This document shows, one piece after another, positions 44,375-53,467 of a DNA stretch of 64,000 bases. Numbering within the stretch: position 1 is the first letter of the stretch; the number at the start of each line of letters is the position of its first letter. Position numbers and translations under genes: made by a program. Source of the stretch: Niabella ginsenosidivorans (GTDB lineage: Bacteria; Bacteroidota; Bacteroidia; Chitinophagales; Chitinophagaceae); assembly GCF_001654455.1 (NCBI RefSeq), contig NZ_CP015772.1, positions 2,356,001 through 2,420,000 on the forward strand. Direction: 5' to 3'. The notes beneath the pieces were generated by a model. That model saw only the letters and a list, made by a program, of their open reading frames with translations. It had not been told where the DNA came from and searched no databases.

Positions 44375-45603
44375 GCACCCCGAAACAGGCCTCGCTTTTC
44401 AGCTTAACGGTTATTGTAGCTGCACTGGGCTACTTTGTAGACATTTATGATCTTTTGATCTTTGGTATCATCCGTATTCCCAGTTTAAAGGAGCTGGGCC
44501 TTACAGCCGATGCGATTACAACAGAGGGAGAATGGATCTTATCCGCACAAATGACGGGCCTTCTGCTTGGCGGCATACTCTGGGGTGTTTTGGGCGATCG
44601 CAAGGGCCGTGTAAAAGTATTGTTCGGCTCTATCCTCATCTATTCAATCGCCAACATTTGCAATGGCTTTGTACAGAATATCCCCCAGTATGTTATCATC
44701 CGTTTTTTTGCCGGCATCGGCCTTGCGGGCGAACTGGGCGCCGGCATTACCCTGGTGGCAGAACTGCTGCCCAAAGAAAAAAGAGGCATCGGCACTTCTC
44801 TTGTTGCAGGTTTCGGCGTGCTTGGCGCAGCGATTGCGTTCTTAATAAAAGAAACCTTTCACTGGCGCACCTGTTATTTTATCGGCGGAGGGCTGGGGAT
44901 CCTTTTGCTGCTGTTGAGAATATCAGTGCTGGAATCGGGCATGTATCATCAAATGAGCAAATCCAATGTGCAGAAGGGCAACCTGTTTATGTTATTCAGC
45001 AATAAGGAACGGTTTACCAAATACCTTAAAAGCATCTTTATAGGGCTGCCTACCTGGTTTGTGATCGGCATTCTGATCACCTTCAGCAATGAGTTCGGAA
45101 AACATTTCGGCATCAGGGAAGACATCGATCCGGGTAAATCGATCATGTATGCTTATATAGGACTGGCAATAGGCGATATCAGCATCGGGCTGGTAAGCCA
45201 ATGGCTGAAAAGCAGAAAAAAAGCGCTTTACCTTTTTTACGCACTTACCATTATTTCCATAGTCCTGTTCTTTGCCATACAGTGGAACGGCTCTGCAGCG
45301 GGTATGTACATGCTGTGTTTTTTGCTGGGATTTAGTATTGGCTTCTGGGCCATTTTTGTAACGGTAGGAGCAGAACAGTTTGGCACCAATCTGCGTGCCA
45401 CAGCCGCTACAACCGTCCCCAATTTTGTAAGAGGGCTGCTTCCGCTTATTATTTTCATTTTTAAAGAAATACGGGAGCTGAATAATGTGGGCTATGTCAA
45501 TGGCGCCATCATTACGGCTGCTATTGTGATGATCGTTTCCACCGTTTCCGTCATTACCCTTCCGGAAACCTTTCATAAGGACCTGAATTATGAAGAAGTC
45601 TGA
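44371..45603 (+). CDS. MFS transporter
   Basis: A 410-residue carrier with 12 predicted helices, of the metabolite:H+ symporter/sugar-acid type. Signatures are GILWGVLGDRKGRVKVL (loop 2-3) and RFFAGIGLAGELGAGITLVAE with LLPKEKRG (helix 4/5). Its ATGA overlap with aroQ suggests a shared function, for example moving an aromatic-pathway or carboxylated metabolite; this is inference. Confidence 0.9.
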   Translation: MSTPKQASLFSLTVIVAALGYFVDIYDLLIFGIIRIPSLKELGLTADAITTEGEWILSAQMTGLLLGGILWGVLGDRKGRVKVLFGSILIYSIANICNGFVQNIPQYVIIRFFAGIGLAGELGAGITLVAELLPKEKRGIGTSLVAGFGVLGAAIAFLIKETFHWRTCYFIGGGLGILLLLLRISVLESGMYHQMSKSNVQKGNLFMLFSNKERFTKYLKSIFIGLPTWFVIGILITFSNEFGKHFGIREDIDPGKSIMYAYIGLAIGDISIGLVSQWLKSRKKALYLFYALTIISIVLFFAIQWNGSAAGMYMLCFLLGFSIGFWAIFVTVGAEQFGTNLRATAATTVPNFVRGLLPLIIFIFKEIRELNNVGYVNGAIITAAIVMIVSTVSVITLPETFHKDLNYEEV

Positions 45604-46199
45604 TTATAAGGGGACCAGGGATAATAACGCCCGCTGAATCCTCTGACGAACGCAGACCTTCCATCCCTCTTCTGCGAAGTTCCCTGCCTCGCCGGCAACT
45701 ATGCTGTACACACAACTTTTTTCTCATATTACCTGGGCTTGTACAATAATTGTGATTGTTGTCTTTATTGAGTTGCGGAGTATTGATACAATGACAAACC
45801 TTCAACTCTTCTATTTTTTTCAACCTTTTGCCAATCGCCACAAAAGGCTTGGCCAAAAGAACGCTCCGCCTTTTGGCCTCCCACACACATGAAGATTCTA
45901 ATTGAAAAGCAACTCCCAAATGCTAATGAAGGGGCAGGCAGTAGACTCTTCTGCCGGGTTGTTGTACAGTCAGTACTTCCCTACTTTTTTACAGGAATGG
46001 TTTGTTAAAAAGATAAACATCCGTTGTGTAAAAAAGAGGCGCTTTGAAGCCGATTGGCTGCAGTAGTTGCAATTGTGTTCCGGAATTGAAAAACAAGAAA
46101 AAGCAGCGCATAATAATCAGAAACGCTTATATCTGTTAGCAAAAGATATGTATACCGGATAGCTCGCCTGCAGGCAGGCGCGTTTTTCTGCAGGAACCT
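45604..46199. other. Intergenic stretch with hairpin
   Basis: 596 bases without a convincing gene. A perfect 9-bp hairpin, GGCCAAAAG / CTTTTGGCC (45851-45878), sits in a stretch whose minus strand reads as a short frame with EAKRRSVLLAKPFVAIGK; this may be part of a dispersed repetitive element. A palindrome GCCTGCAGGC occurs near 46168. Nothing else is seen. Confidence 0.5.
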
Positions 46200-47180
46200 T
46201 TAATACTGACTACAGAAATCAACGATCTGCTTCTCATCAATATCTTTCATACATTTAAAATGCCCCAGGGGGCATTTTGGCAGTCCATATTTTGAGCAGG
46301 GGCGGCAACTGATCGTAACGCCGGCTACCAGTGAGTGATCAATTTTATAGGGCTGTACGCCCAGCAACTCCGGAATGGTGCTACCCCATATAGATGCGAT
46401 CGGTTTATTAAACGCTTCCGCAATATGCGTAAGCCCGGTATCAAAGCCGATGACCGCATCTGCTTTAGCCACCAGGAATACTGATTCGTCCAGCGATGTG
46501 CTGCCACAGGCATTAAATACTTTATCGCCTGCAACATCGGCCACATATGTTCCGTTTTCTTTAACATCATTGCCGCCTAAAAGCACTACGGGCTTGTTCA
46601 GCCGCCGGCAAACAGCAACGATCTTATCATTGGGCATCCTTTTGGTAAAGTGCGCCGCACCAATAATAAAAGCAATATACCCGCCGGCATGTACAGCAGG
46701 TAAAAGCGCATTTAAATTATATGCTTTTTTTATAAAATAATCAATAGGCTTATTGTCATTTTTGATCCCCAGCGGGGCCACTGCCTTTAAATAGCGATCC
46801 ACCAGATGCACCGGCGGTAATAACTGCCTCCTCAATTTAAGGCTCAGCCACTTTTTTATCGTTTGTTTATTATAGGTATATGATTTCAGTCCTGTTTTTA
46901 ATTTGATAATGGCTGTGCGCAGGTTGCTGTGCAGGTCTACCAGACAATCATACTGCTCCTCCCGGATCTCCCGGATGGTAGCATCCAGCGTATCTTTCAG
47001 CAGCAGCAGTTTATCTACATAAGGGTTGCCTTCATAAATATACCTGAAAGCAGGCTTGGTCAGAAAATGCACCTCTGTTCCGGGCAGTTGCTCTTTCAGG
47101 CATCGTACAACGGGCGTTGTGTAAATAATATCGCCCATTGAACTGAACCGGATCACTAATATCTTTTGGGGCTGCTGCAT
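46200..47180 (-). CDS. Glycosyltransferase family 9 (heptosyltransferase-like)
   Basis: A 326-residue GT-B enzyme. It opens KILVIRFSSMGDIIYTTPVVR, the donor/acceptor signature of GT9, with ADAVIGFDTGLTHIAEAFN and IASIWGSTIPEL in the C-terminal half and RPCSKYGLPKCPLGHFKCM near the end. It most likely transfers ADP-heptose to the LPS inner core, consistent with the two heptose genes directly upstream. The start directly follows the preceding stop codon. Confidence 0.93.
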   Translation of the reverse strand: MQQPQKILVIRFSSMGDIIYTTPVVRCLKEQLPGTEVHFLTKPAFRYIYEGNPYVDKLLLLKDTLDATIREIREEQYDCLVDLHSNLRTAIIKLKTGLKSYTYNKQTIKKWLSLKLRRQLLPPVHLVDRYLKAVAPLGIKNDNKPIDYFIKKAYNLNALLPAVHAGGYIAFIIGAAHFTKRMPNDKIVAVCRRLNKPVVLLGGNDVKENGTYVADVAGDKVFNACGSTSLDESVFLVAKADAVIGFDTGLTHIAEAFNKPIASIWGSTIPELLGVQPYKIDHSLVAGVTISCRPCSKYGLPKCPLGHFKCMKDIDEKQIVDFCSQY

Positions 47181-47681
47181 TTATTTACCAGTACGTATTT
47201 TTTCAATAATAGCACTGCTGGATATGCCAGGCAAAAAAGGCATCAATTCCACTGCTCCGCCGTTTTCCAGCACTTCCTTTGCACCGGCAATCTGCTCTAT
47301 TGTATAATCAGCAGATTTTACCAGCACATCCGGCATTAATAATACGATCAATGAACGGGGTGTTTCCTCTTCAAATAAAACGATCGCATCTACAAAGAAT
47401 AAAGCAGCCAGTAAACAGGCACGATCGTCCTGTCCGATGACCGGACGTTCCGGGCCTTTCAATTTTCTTACAGAACTATCTGCATTCAGCCCTACGATCA
47501 GCCGGTTGCCGCAGGCCGCCGCCCGGGCAAGGGATTGTACATGCCCTGCATGCAAAATATCAAATACGCCGTTTGTAAATACCACTTTTTTACCAAGCGC
47601 TTTCCATTCGTTACGCTTTCTGAGGGCATCTTCTGCGGAAAGTATTTTTGCTTTTATTATCTTTTCCTGTTCGGATAACAT
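47181..47681 (-). CDS. rfaE2: D-glycero-beta-D-manno-heptose 1-phosphate adenylyltransferase
   Basis: About 166 residues from ATG 47681. A cytidylyltransferase-like fold with VVFTNGVFDILHAGHV (HXGH motif) and RLIVGLNADSSVRKLKG. It activates heptose-1-phosphate with ATP to give ADP-heptose, the donor for LPS core synthesis. It lies between the kinase (4 bp upstream) and the GT9 gene (no gap). E. coli fuses the kinase and this domain as HldE; here they are separate. Confidence 0.95.
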   Translation of the reverse strand: MLSEQEKIIKAKILSAEDALRKRNEWKALGKKVVFTNGVFDILHAGHVQSLARAAACGNRLIVGLNADSSVRKLKGPERPVIGQDDRACLLAALFFVDAIVLFEEETPRSLIVLLMPDVLVKSADYTIEQIAGAKEVLENGGAVELMPFLPGISSSAIIEKIRTGK

Positions 47682-47685
47682 TTCC

Positions 47686-48675
47686 CTATTTTTTATTTTG
47701 GGCGGCAATTGCCGCTATTTCATCAATGGTTACAGCTACGCTGCCCACTTTGCTTACTGCCACTGCAGCGGCATAATTGGCCAGCTCACAGGCCGTTTTA
47801 ATATCCAGGCCGATAGCCAGGAAATATCCCAGCGAAGCAAAAACCGTGTCGCCTGCACCTGTAACATCAAAGACTTCATTGGCTTTTACCGGAAAATTAT
47901 GGTACTCTTTTTTTGAGATCAGATCCAGGCCTTCTTCTGATTTGGTTACCACCAGGTAGTTGCACTTTATTTTTGCAAGCATTTTTTTTGCAATAGCGTC
48001 CAGCTCCTTATCATTGGCGATCCCCTCTACAACAGCGGCTTCTGCCAGTTCCCTTTTATTAGGCTTTATAAGATATGCCCCGGAATATTTTTCATAATAC
48101 AATCCTTTGGGATCTACTATTACTTTTTTCCTTTTCTTGGTGCACAGCCTGATCAGCTTTTGAGTAAAGGAAGGCGATAATACGCCCTTATTATAGTCAG
48201 AAAGCAGCACCATATCCGCCGCCTCCAGTTCTTTTTCAAGTCCCGCCAGCAGTTGTTGCTCCAGGGCGCTGTTCATATTCTCCGTTACCTCCTTATCCAC
48301 CCGCAGCAGTTGGTGATTGCCTGCCATCATCCGCGATTTAATGGTGGTAGGGCGGCCAGGATCTACCAGGATACCGGCCGTATTGATCAGTTCATCATCC
48401 AGTTGTTTCACCAATGCCCTTCCCGCATCATCATTGCCCACCAAACCGCCTATGGCAACCCGGGCATTCAGTTGCAGCAGGTTTTGTGCAACGTTGCCTG
48501 CTCCACCCGGGGTAACCGTTTCATTCTTTGCGCTTAACACGGGCACGGGTGCTTCCGGCGACAGCCTTTTTGCTGCGCCCCATATATAATGATCCACCAT
48601 CAGATCGCCCACTACTAAAAGGGCCGGCCGCTTTTTTGATCGTATGACGGTTTTCAATACCTCCTTTATTCCCAT
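47686..48675 (-). CDS. rfaE1: D-glycero-beta-D-manno-heptose-7-phosphate kinase
   Basis: About 329 residues from ATG 48675 (MGIKEVLKTVIRSK); the frame's earlier TTG is rejected. A PfkB-family sugar kinase with LVVGDLMVDHYIWG, TPGGAGNVAQNL, VIVDPKGLYYEKYSG and the catalytic FDVTGAGDTVFASLGY. It phosphorylates heptose-7-phosphate at O1. First gene of the three-gene heptose operon on this strand. Confidence 0.95.
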   Translation of the reverse strand: MGIKEVLKTVIRSKKRPALLVVGDLMVDHYIWGAAKRLSPEAPVPVLSAKNETVTPGGAGNVAQNLLQLNARVAIGGLVGNDDAGRALVKQLDDELINTAGILVDPGRPTTIKSRMMAGNHQLLRVDKEVTENMNSALEQQLLAGLEKELEAADMVLLSDYNKGVLSPSFTQKLIRLCTKKRKKVIVDPKGLYYEKYSGAYLIKPNKRELAEAAVVEGIANDKELDAIAKKMLAKIKCNYLVVTKSEEGLDLISKKEYHNFPVKANEVFDVTGAGDTVFASLGYFLAIGLDIKTACELANYAAAVAVSKVGSVAVTIDEIAAIAAQNKK

Positions 48676-48808
48676 AACTACTTGTAATTTCAGCAAAGTA
48701 ACGTTTTAATGGGAGAAAATCCATGTTCCCGGGCGCATTGTCCAGGCTATTCAAAAATTATTTTTACAGTAGGGCATTAATGATTAATTTTTCAGAAAAT
48801 ATTGTTCC

Positions 48809-50509
48809 ATGCCTTTTAAGAGATATATTTTAATCCCTATCCTATATATGACCCTTTTTACTGCCTGCAGCCGAAAAGACAAGAACAGCAATGTAACAAC
48901 ATCTGCATTGACAACACAGCACTTACTGGCAGATTCTCTATTCCTGTATGCAAAGCAGATCTATTACTGGAATACCGCATTGCCTGACCAGACAGCATTT
49001 CAACCGGACGGCTATGTGCAAAGCGATACCTTGAGCGGCTTGCAGAGTGAGTTGCTGGCTTTAACACGGTATCCCAAAAACCCGGCTACAGGTTTGCCCT
49101 ATGAACAGGCGATCTATTATGATGATACCGGGGTGGCCCGAAATGACAATACGCAATGTAAATATTCTTATATTGAAAAAACGGCGGATCTATACGGTGG
49201 GGGCCTCACTTCTGTGATTGCTGACCCCCAAAAAACCGGAACCCTGAAAATGACACTGGACGGAAAGGAAAATGAACTGGGTTTTGCCATAGGCTTTATA
49301 CCAGTTTCCCTTTCCGCTGACACGAAGGAAAAGATCCCTTATTCCGATAAAGACAGCTCCGTTGCATATGTCCGTTTTGTAACAAAAGGATCACCGGCCT
49401 ATAATGCCGGTTTAAGAAGAGGGCAGATCATTTCAAAGTTCAACGGCAATAGATGGAGCTACGATAATAATTCTGCTCAAATTACCAATGCGCTTAACGG
49501 GTCTTCGATTACCTTAACAATTTATAAACCCAGTAAAGACTCTTCCTGGGATATCAGTTTCTCTAAATCCCTGTATACCTTCAACCCGGTATATAAAGAC
49601 ACGGTGCTGAATATTGCAGGAAAAAAAATCGGCTATATCGCCTTTAAATCTTTTACCAGCCCCGCCAACGCGCAACCCGCGCTTGATGAAAGTTTTGGTA
49701 AATTCAATGGAATTACAGACATCGTGGTAGATCTGAGGTACAACGGTGGCGGTTATGTGGAAACAGCCACGTATTTTGCCAATCTTCTTGCGCCTGCTTC
49801 GGCCACAGGAAAAGTTTTATTTGCGGAATATTATAACCAGCTTATGCAACAGGGTCAGGCCACCCTGCTGAAGAACCAACCGGTATATGATGACAACAAC
49901 AGTCCCAGAGATTATACCTATTTCGACATCGACTACTCTGTCAGCAAGAATACTGCTAAAATAGCCAAAACAGGAAATGTGAACAGCAGCAGCACTATCA
50001 AGAATATTTACTTTATTGTGAGCAGTGCCACTGCTTCTGCCAGCGAGCTGCTGATCAATTGTCTCCGCCCCTATTTTAACAGTGTCTATCTTATTGGTGC
50101 AGCCTTCAGCGATGACGGAACAAAAACCTATGGCAAGCCCGTGGGCTTCTTTGAGATCCGGCTTGGCAAATACAGTGCTTTTTTAGCCAATTTTGAAACC
50201 AAAAACGCCAGTCAGCTTGCAGGCACACAAACAGACAGTTATTACGATGGAATGACCACCAATCTGCAAAAGTTTGACGATGTGCGCTATGATTTTGGTG
50301 ATCCGAATGAGCTCTGCCTCCTGTATGCAATAAGACAGATTACAGGAAACAGCAGCTACATTCCGGCACAATCCCAATCACGGGCGGCATTTTCGGGTAT
50401 CTCATCCAGTGATGACAATATCCGGCTTCCGATCGGCCACGGTATTGGTACCGTTACCACGATACATGATATGATTACCACCCCTGATCAAAAAAGTATC
50501 AGGCGCTGA
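48809..50509 (+). CDS. S41-family C-terminal processing peptidase, lipoprotein
   Basis: 566 residues. A lipoprotein signal ends MTLFTACSRK with a lipobox Cys. An N-terminal helical region is followed by a PDZ domain (about 180-255, SPAYNAGLRRGQIISKFNG) and the S41 catalytic domain (about 265-480): IVVDLRYNGGGYVETATYF and the Ser in SATASASELL. S41 proteases trim or degrade periplasmic proteins. The tail after about 500 is Ser-rich. A terminator lies just past the stop. Confidence 0.93.
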   Translation: MPFKRYILIPILYMTLFTACSRKDKNSNVTTSALTTQHLLADSLFLYAKQIYYWNTALPDQTAFQPDGYVQSDTLSGLQSELLALTRYPKNPATGLPYEQAIYYDDTGVARNDNTQCKYSYIEKTADLYGGGLTSVIADPQKTGTLKMTLDGKENELGFAIGFIPVSLSADTKEKIPYSDKDSSVAYVRFVTKGSPAYNAGLRRGQIISKFNGNRWSYDNNSAQITNALNGSSITLTIYKPSKDSSWDISFSKSLYTFNPVYKDTVLNIAGKKIGYIAFKSFTSPANAQPALDESFGKFNGITDIVVDLRYNGGGYVETATYFANLLAPASATGKVLFAEYYNQLMQQGQATLLKNQPVYDDNNSPRDYTYFDIDYSVSKNTAKIAKTGNVNSSSTIKNIYFIVSSATASASELLINCLRPYFNSVYLIGAAFSDDGTKTYGKPVGFFEIRLGKYSAFLANFETKNASQLAGTQTDSYYDGMTTNLQKFDDVRYDFGDPNELCLLYAIRQITGNSSYIPAQSQSRAAFSGISSSDDNIRLPIGHGIGTVTTIHDMITTPDQKSIRR

Positions 50510-50527
50510 ACAGGGCGATCATTTACT

Positions 50528-50893
50528 TTAATGGTTTAAAGAATCCTTCAAAACAGAAGGATTGGCTTTTTCTACGGGTTTTACCGGCCGCTCCAGCCTG
50601 GGATCCCTGGTATTACGGTCTTTTAACACATCCTTTGCAGCGCGCTTATCAGCCTTTTTACCCTGCCGGCAGTTCTTTTTCTTTTTTGAGCACCGGGTTT
50701 TAGACACAGCAGCCCTCTGCTGCTTTGAATCCTTAATTATTTTTTTGTTACTGATATTATCCGGATTGTTTCTCCGGTTGGCCAACTGTTCCTTTAAAGC
50801 TTTGCTGGCAGATTTTGCTGCACCACTATCTGATTGGGCAGCTCCGGCTACGGAGAATGCACAAAATAAAACAGCTATAACAATAGTTTTCAT
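50528..50893 (-). CDS. Small basic exported protein of unknown function
   Basis: 121 residues with a signal peptide ending near GAAQ. The mature protein is very rich in Lys, Arg and Ala (KTRCSKKKKNCRQGKKADKR), so strongly basic and probably disordered. Two cysteines could form a disulfide. It has no known domain and could be a nucleic-acid- or cell-wall-binding protein; that is a guess. Confidence 0.7.
   Translation of the reverse strand: MKTIVIAVLFCAFSVAGAAQSDSGAAKSASKALKEQLANRRNNPDNISNKKIIKDSKQQRAAVSKTRCSKKKKNCRQGKKADKRAAKDVLKDRNTRDPRLERPVKPVEKANPSVLKDSLNH
50542..50572 (+). terminator. Probable intrinsic terminator of the S41 gene
   Basis: An AATCCTTC / GAAGGATT stem is followed by GGCTTTTT on the plus strand, lying within the 3' end of the convergent small basic gene. 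Confidence 0.55.
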
Positions 50894-50927
50894 AATCTTT
50901 TTTTTAAAGATGCATTGGAGTGGCCGG

Positions 50928-52121
50928 TTACTCTTTCAGTTTTGTTAAATCTGTTGATACCGCCAACCATGCCATCATGCCCATGCCTATTTCAATAGCA
51001 TTCTCATCAATATCAAAAGTTGGGGTATGCACACCGGAAACAATCCCCTTTTCTTTATTCATGACACCCAGGCGATAGAAACAACCGGGGATCTGCTGGG
51101 TGTAATATCCAAAGTCTTCAGCACCCATCCGTATTTCTGTTTCTTCTACCCGTTCATGGCCCCAATACTCTTTTGCCTGCTCCAGTGCCTGCCCTGTTAA
51201 TATCTCATTATTATAAACGCTCGGATAGCCAACATCTATGTGAAGATCCAGCGTTCCTCCCATTCCTCTCACCAGGTTCTCAGCAATGCTCCGGATGATC
51301 TCATGCGCCTCAAAACGCCAGGCTTCATTCAGCGCACGGAAGGTTCCCTTTAGTTTCACTTCGTTGGGGATCACATTAGTAGTGGTTCCTCCATTAAAGG
51401 CAGTTATTGACAGCACTGTAGGATTTTGAGGGTTATTTCTCCGGCTGATCACCTGCTGCAAAGCCACCACCAGGTGCGATGCAATCAGGATCGGGTCAAT
51501 ACATAAATTGGGTGCTGCGGCATGCCCCCCTTTTCCTGATATGGTAAAATACAATTCATCCGCACTGGCCATCACCTTTCCGCCTCTGAAGCTTAGTTTG
51601 CCTACCTCCAGCCCCGGATGCACATGCAGCCCCAATATAGCTGCCGGCGCAGGGTCTTCCAACACCCCCTCTTTGATCAAAAGACTGGCACCACCCGGGT
51701 TTTTTTCTTCACCCGGCTGAAAGATAAGCTTTACCGTACCTTCCCATTCCTCTTTTGTCTGGCTTAATATTTTTGCAGCGCCCAGCAAGCAGGATGTATG
51801 CACATCATGCCCGCAGGCATGCATCACCTCTTCGTTAACGGATTTATAAGGCACTTCATTTAATTCCTGTATGGGTAATGCGTCAATATCCGCCCTTAGT
51901 GCAATGATCCTTGCATCCGGGTTTTTTCCCCTGATGAGGCCCACCACACCAGTAGTGGCCTTTATTTCAAAAGGAATGCCCAGGTTGCATAATTGCTGCT
52001 GAATATATTTTGAAGTTTCAAACTCCTGGTAGCTCAATTCCGGATGCGTGTGCAAATGACGCCTTACGGCAATAAATTCCGGGGCGTACTGTTTAGCCAG
52101 CGATTGTATTCTTTTGATCAT
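50928..52121 (-). CDS. M20-family amidohydrolase (aminoacylase/hippurate-hydrolase-like)
   Basis: About 397 residues from ATG 52121 (MIKRIQSLAKQYAPEFIAVR); the 25-residue upstream extension is rejected because TATTTTTG ends 4 bases before this ATG. Motifs: RRHLHTHPELSYQE, IIALRADIDALPIQE, MHACGHDVHTS (zinc ligand), LIFQPGEEKNPGGA (catalytic Glu) and EIRMGAEDFGYY. It hydrolyses N-acyl or N-aminobenzoyl amino acids. Cytosolic. Confidence 0.93.
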   Translation of the reverse strand: MIKRIQSLAKQYAPEFIAVRRHLHTHPELSYQEFETSKYIQQQLCNLGIPFEIKATTGVVGLIRGKNPDARIIALRADIDALPIQELNEVPYKSVNEEVMHACGHDVHTSCLLGAAKILSQTKEEWEGTVKLIFQPGEEKNPGGASLLIKEGVLEDPAPAAILGLHVHPGLEVGKLSFRGGKVMASADELYFTISGKGGHAAAPNLCIDPILIASHLVVALQQVISRRNNPQNPTVLSITAFNGGTTTNVIPNEVKLKGTFRALNEAWRFEAHEIIRSIAENLVRGMGGTLDLHIDVGYPSVYNNEILTGQALEQAKEYWGHERVEETEIRMGAEDFGYYTQQIPGCFYRLGVMNKEKGIVSGVHTPTFDIDENAIEIGMGMMAWLAVSTDLTKLKE

Positions 52122-52125
52122 CCGG

Positions 52126-52133
52126 CAAAAATA
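52126..52133 (-). promoter_or_regulatory. -7 promoter element of the M20 hydrolase gene (TATTTTTG)
   Basis: A perfect TAnnTTTG ending 4 bases before ATG 52121 predicts a leaderless mRNA and fixes the start. Confidence 0.65.
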
Positions 52134-52359
52134 ACTGATAAACCAATGATACGGAAATCCTGACAGCATACGCATCAACCTATAAAAACCCGCCACAAAT
52201 GCACGAATAATAATAAAAAAAGGTTCCCGGTCAGAATAACACCAATAAGGCGCCTTTAGCTACTATTTTTTTAGCGTTTTGAAACAATTCGCCCCCATTG
52301 ATCGGAATTCGTGACAGATGTATGCGTCTGCCATTATTGCTTTTAAATAGAAACAGGCA

Positions 52360-52803
52360 CTACAAACTATCTGATGAAGCAGTGGCCTCAGGGTTTACCT
52401 CAACCACATCGTTCATTAAAAAAACACCACCGGGGAAATAAGGCGCCAGCTTCTTTTGATAGGCCTGCGCGTCCTGACGGGAGGTAAAATTCCCCACTTT
52501 TACCTTATAATAAGGCGACTGGTGCCACATATAGGGCTTGAGCTCCGGGAAGGAGGAGTAGATCTTTGTGCGTGCCGCTATTGCTTCCTGCTTACTGTTG
52601 GTGCTGATTACCAATAAACGATAGCCCGGGGCGGTTCTACGCCTGGTGGAGTTACGGGTAGACACATCATTTACATCCGCCTGCTTTTTAAGCAGCAGAT
52701 CCACCCGGGCATCCTTGTAAACATTTACAGATGCATGATCCGATTGCTGCGCATACAAGCCCGATGAAAGCAATAATAAAAAGGCGGAAATAAGATTCTT
52801 CAT
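52360..52803 (-). CDS. SPOR-domain protein
   Basis: 147 residues with a signal peptide ending near GLYAQQ. A C-terminal SPOR domain (about 60-130) has YRLLVISTNSKQEAIAART and SPYYKVKVGNFTSRQDAQAY. SPOR domains bind denuded peptidoglycan at the septum. No enzymatic domain is present. Probably periplasmic and linked to division or cell-wall remodelling. Confidence 0.9.
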   Translation of the reverse strand: MKNLISAFLLLLSSGLYAQQSDHASVNVYKDARVDLLLKKQADVNDVSTRNSTRRRTAPGYRLLVISTNSKQEAIAARTKIYSSFPELKPYMWHQSPYYKVKVGNFTSRQDAQAYQKKLAPYFPGGVFLMNDVVEVNPEATASSDSL

Positions 52804-53025
52804 ATTTTTCTACCGGTTAAAACTGAATGATTAGGCGTCAACTCCGTTCCTGATAACTTTTCTATTAATAGAATAGAATCTATTATAAAAAGTTGCATGC
52901 AAATATAATGCTACAATAAATAGATTTTGCCGGTTTCAGAAGTTATAAAAACAAAATAAAGGTTAACCGGCTGATTACGAGCCGATCTGTCTCCTCTCAT
53001 TCCGCTCTCCAACTATCGTGAACCC

Positions 53026-53235
53026 ATGGCTGAAATAGTTCTGAGAACAACGGGCATAAAGCTTATAGTTTCGTCAGAAGCATATCCTCCGCTCACTGAC
53101 CGCGCTGTCAACCATACTTTTAATATAATATTTATAATATTGCGGCGCTACGCACTTTTGGGGACTGTAGTGGTTTTACTGCTGTTACCATCCTGCCGCA
53201 GGCGGGAGTTCACAACAGCATTACAGGAGGTTTGA
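53026..53235 (+). CDS. Possible very small lipoprotein
   Basis: An open frame of 69 residues; a shorter form starting near 53140 would give about 31 residues with a hydrophobic stretch (LLGTVVVLLLLPSCRRR) ending in a lipobox-like LPSC. A terminator overlaps the stop codon, which is the main support. It may be a spurious frame. Confidence 0.3.
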   Translation: MAEIVLRTTGIKLIVSSEAYPPLTDRAVNHTFNIIFIILRRYALLGTVVVLLLLPSCRRREFTTALQEV

Positions 53236-53272
53236 AAGCCCGCTTTATTTACAAAAACGGGAGGGCTTTTTC
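53235..53272 (+). terminator. Intrinsic terminator
   Basis: An AAAGCCC / GGGCTTT stem with a long loop is followed by TTCTTCTT on the plus strand, just after the small lipoprotein frame. Confidence 0.6.
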
Positions 53273-53386
53273 TTCTTAAAGAAAATTGGCGGGAAAAAAT
53301 TAAAACGAATATAATTTATAGGGACAGGCTTTTTCATTTTCCGGCAACATTTGCGAAAATTAATCTGAAAAATTACGGTTTAAAGA

Positions 53387-53408
53387 ATTGTTGGCAAATT
53401 GTTGGCAA
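53387..53408. repeat. Tandem 11-bp direct repeat
   Basis: ATTGTTGGCAA twice in tandem, about 60 bp left of the tRNA fragment. It may be a recombinase-arm site. Confidence 0.55.
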
Positions 53409-53412
53409 ATTT

Positions 53413-53448
53413 GGATAAAAAAGAAAAGGCTCACTTTCGTGAACCTTT
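53413..53448 (-). terminator. Intrinsic terminator after the tRNA fragment
   Basis: On the minus strand, an AAAGGTTCAC / GTGAGCCTTT hairpin (one G-T pair) with a GAAA loop is followed by TCTTTTTT. It lies just downstream of the tRNA-Leu 3' fragment and probably once ended the tRNA transcript. Confidence 0.7.
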
Positions 53449-53467
53449 CCATCTGATTGATCATCAG

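Noticed and set aside
45701-45892. 63-codon hydrophobic plus-strand frame
   Set aside because: Its ending overlaps the hairpin element and there is no promoter or family match.
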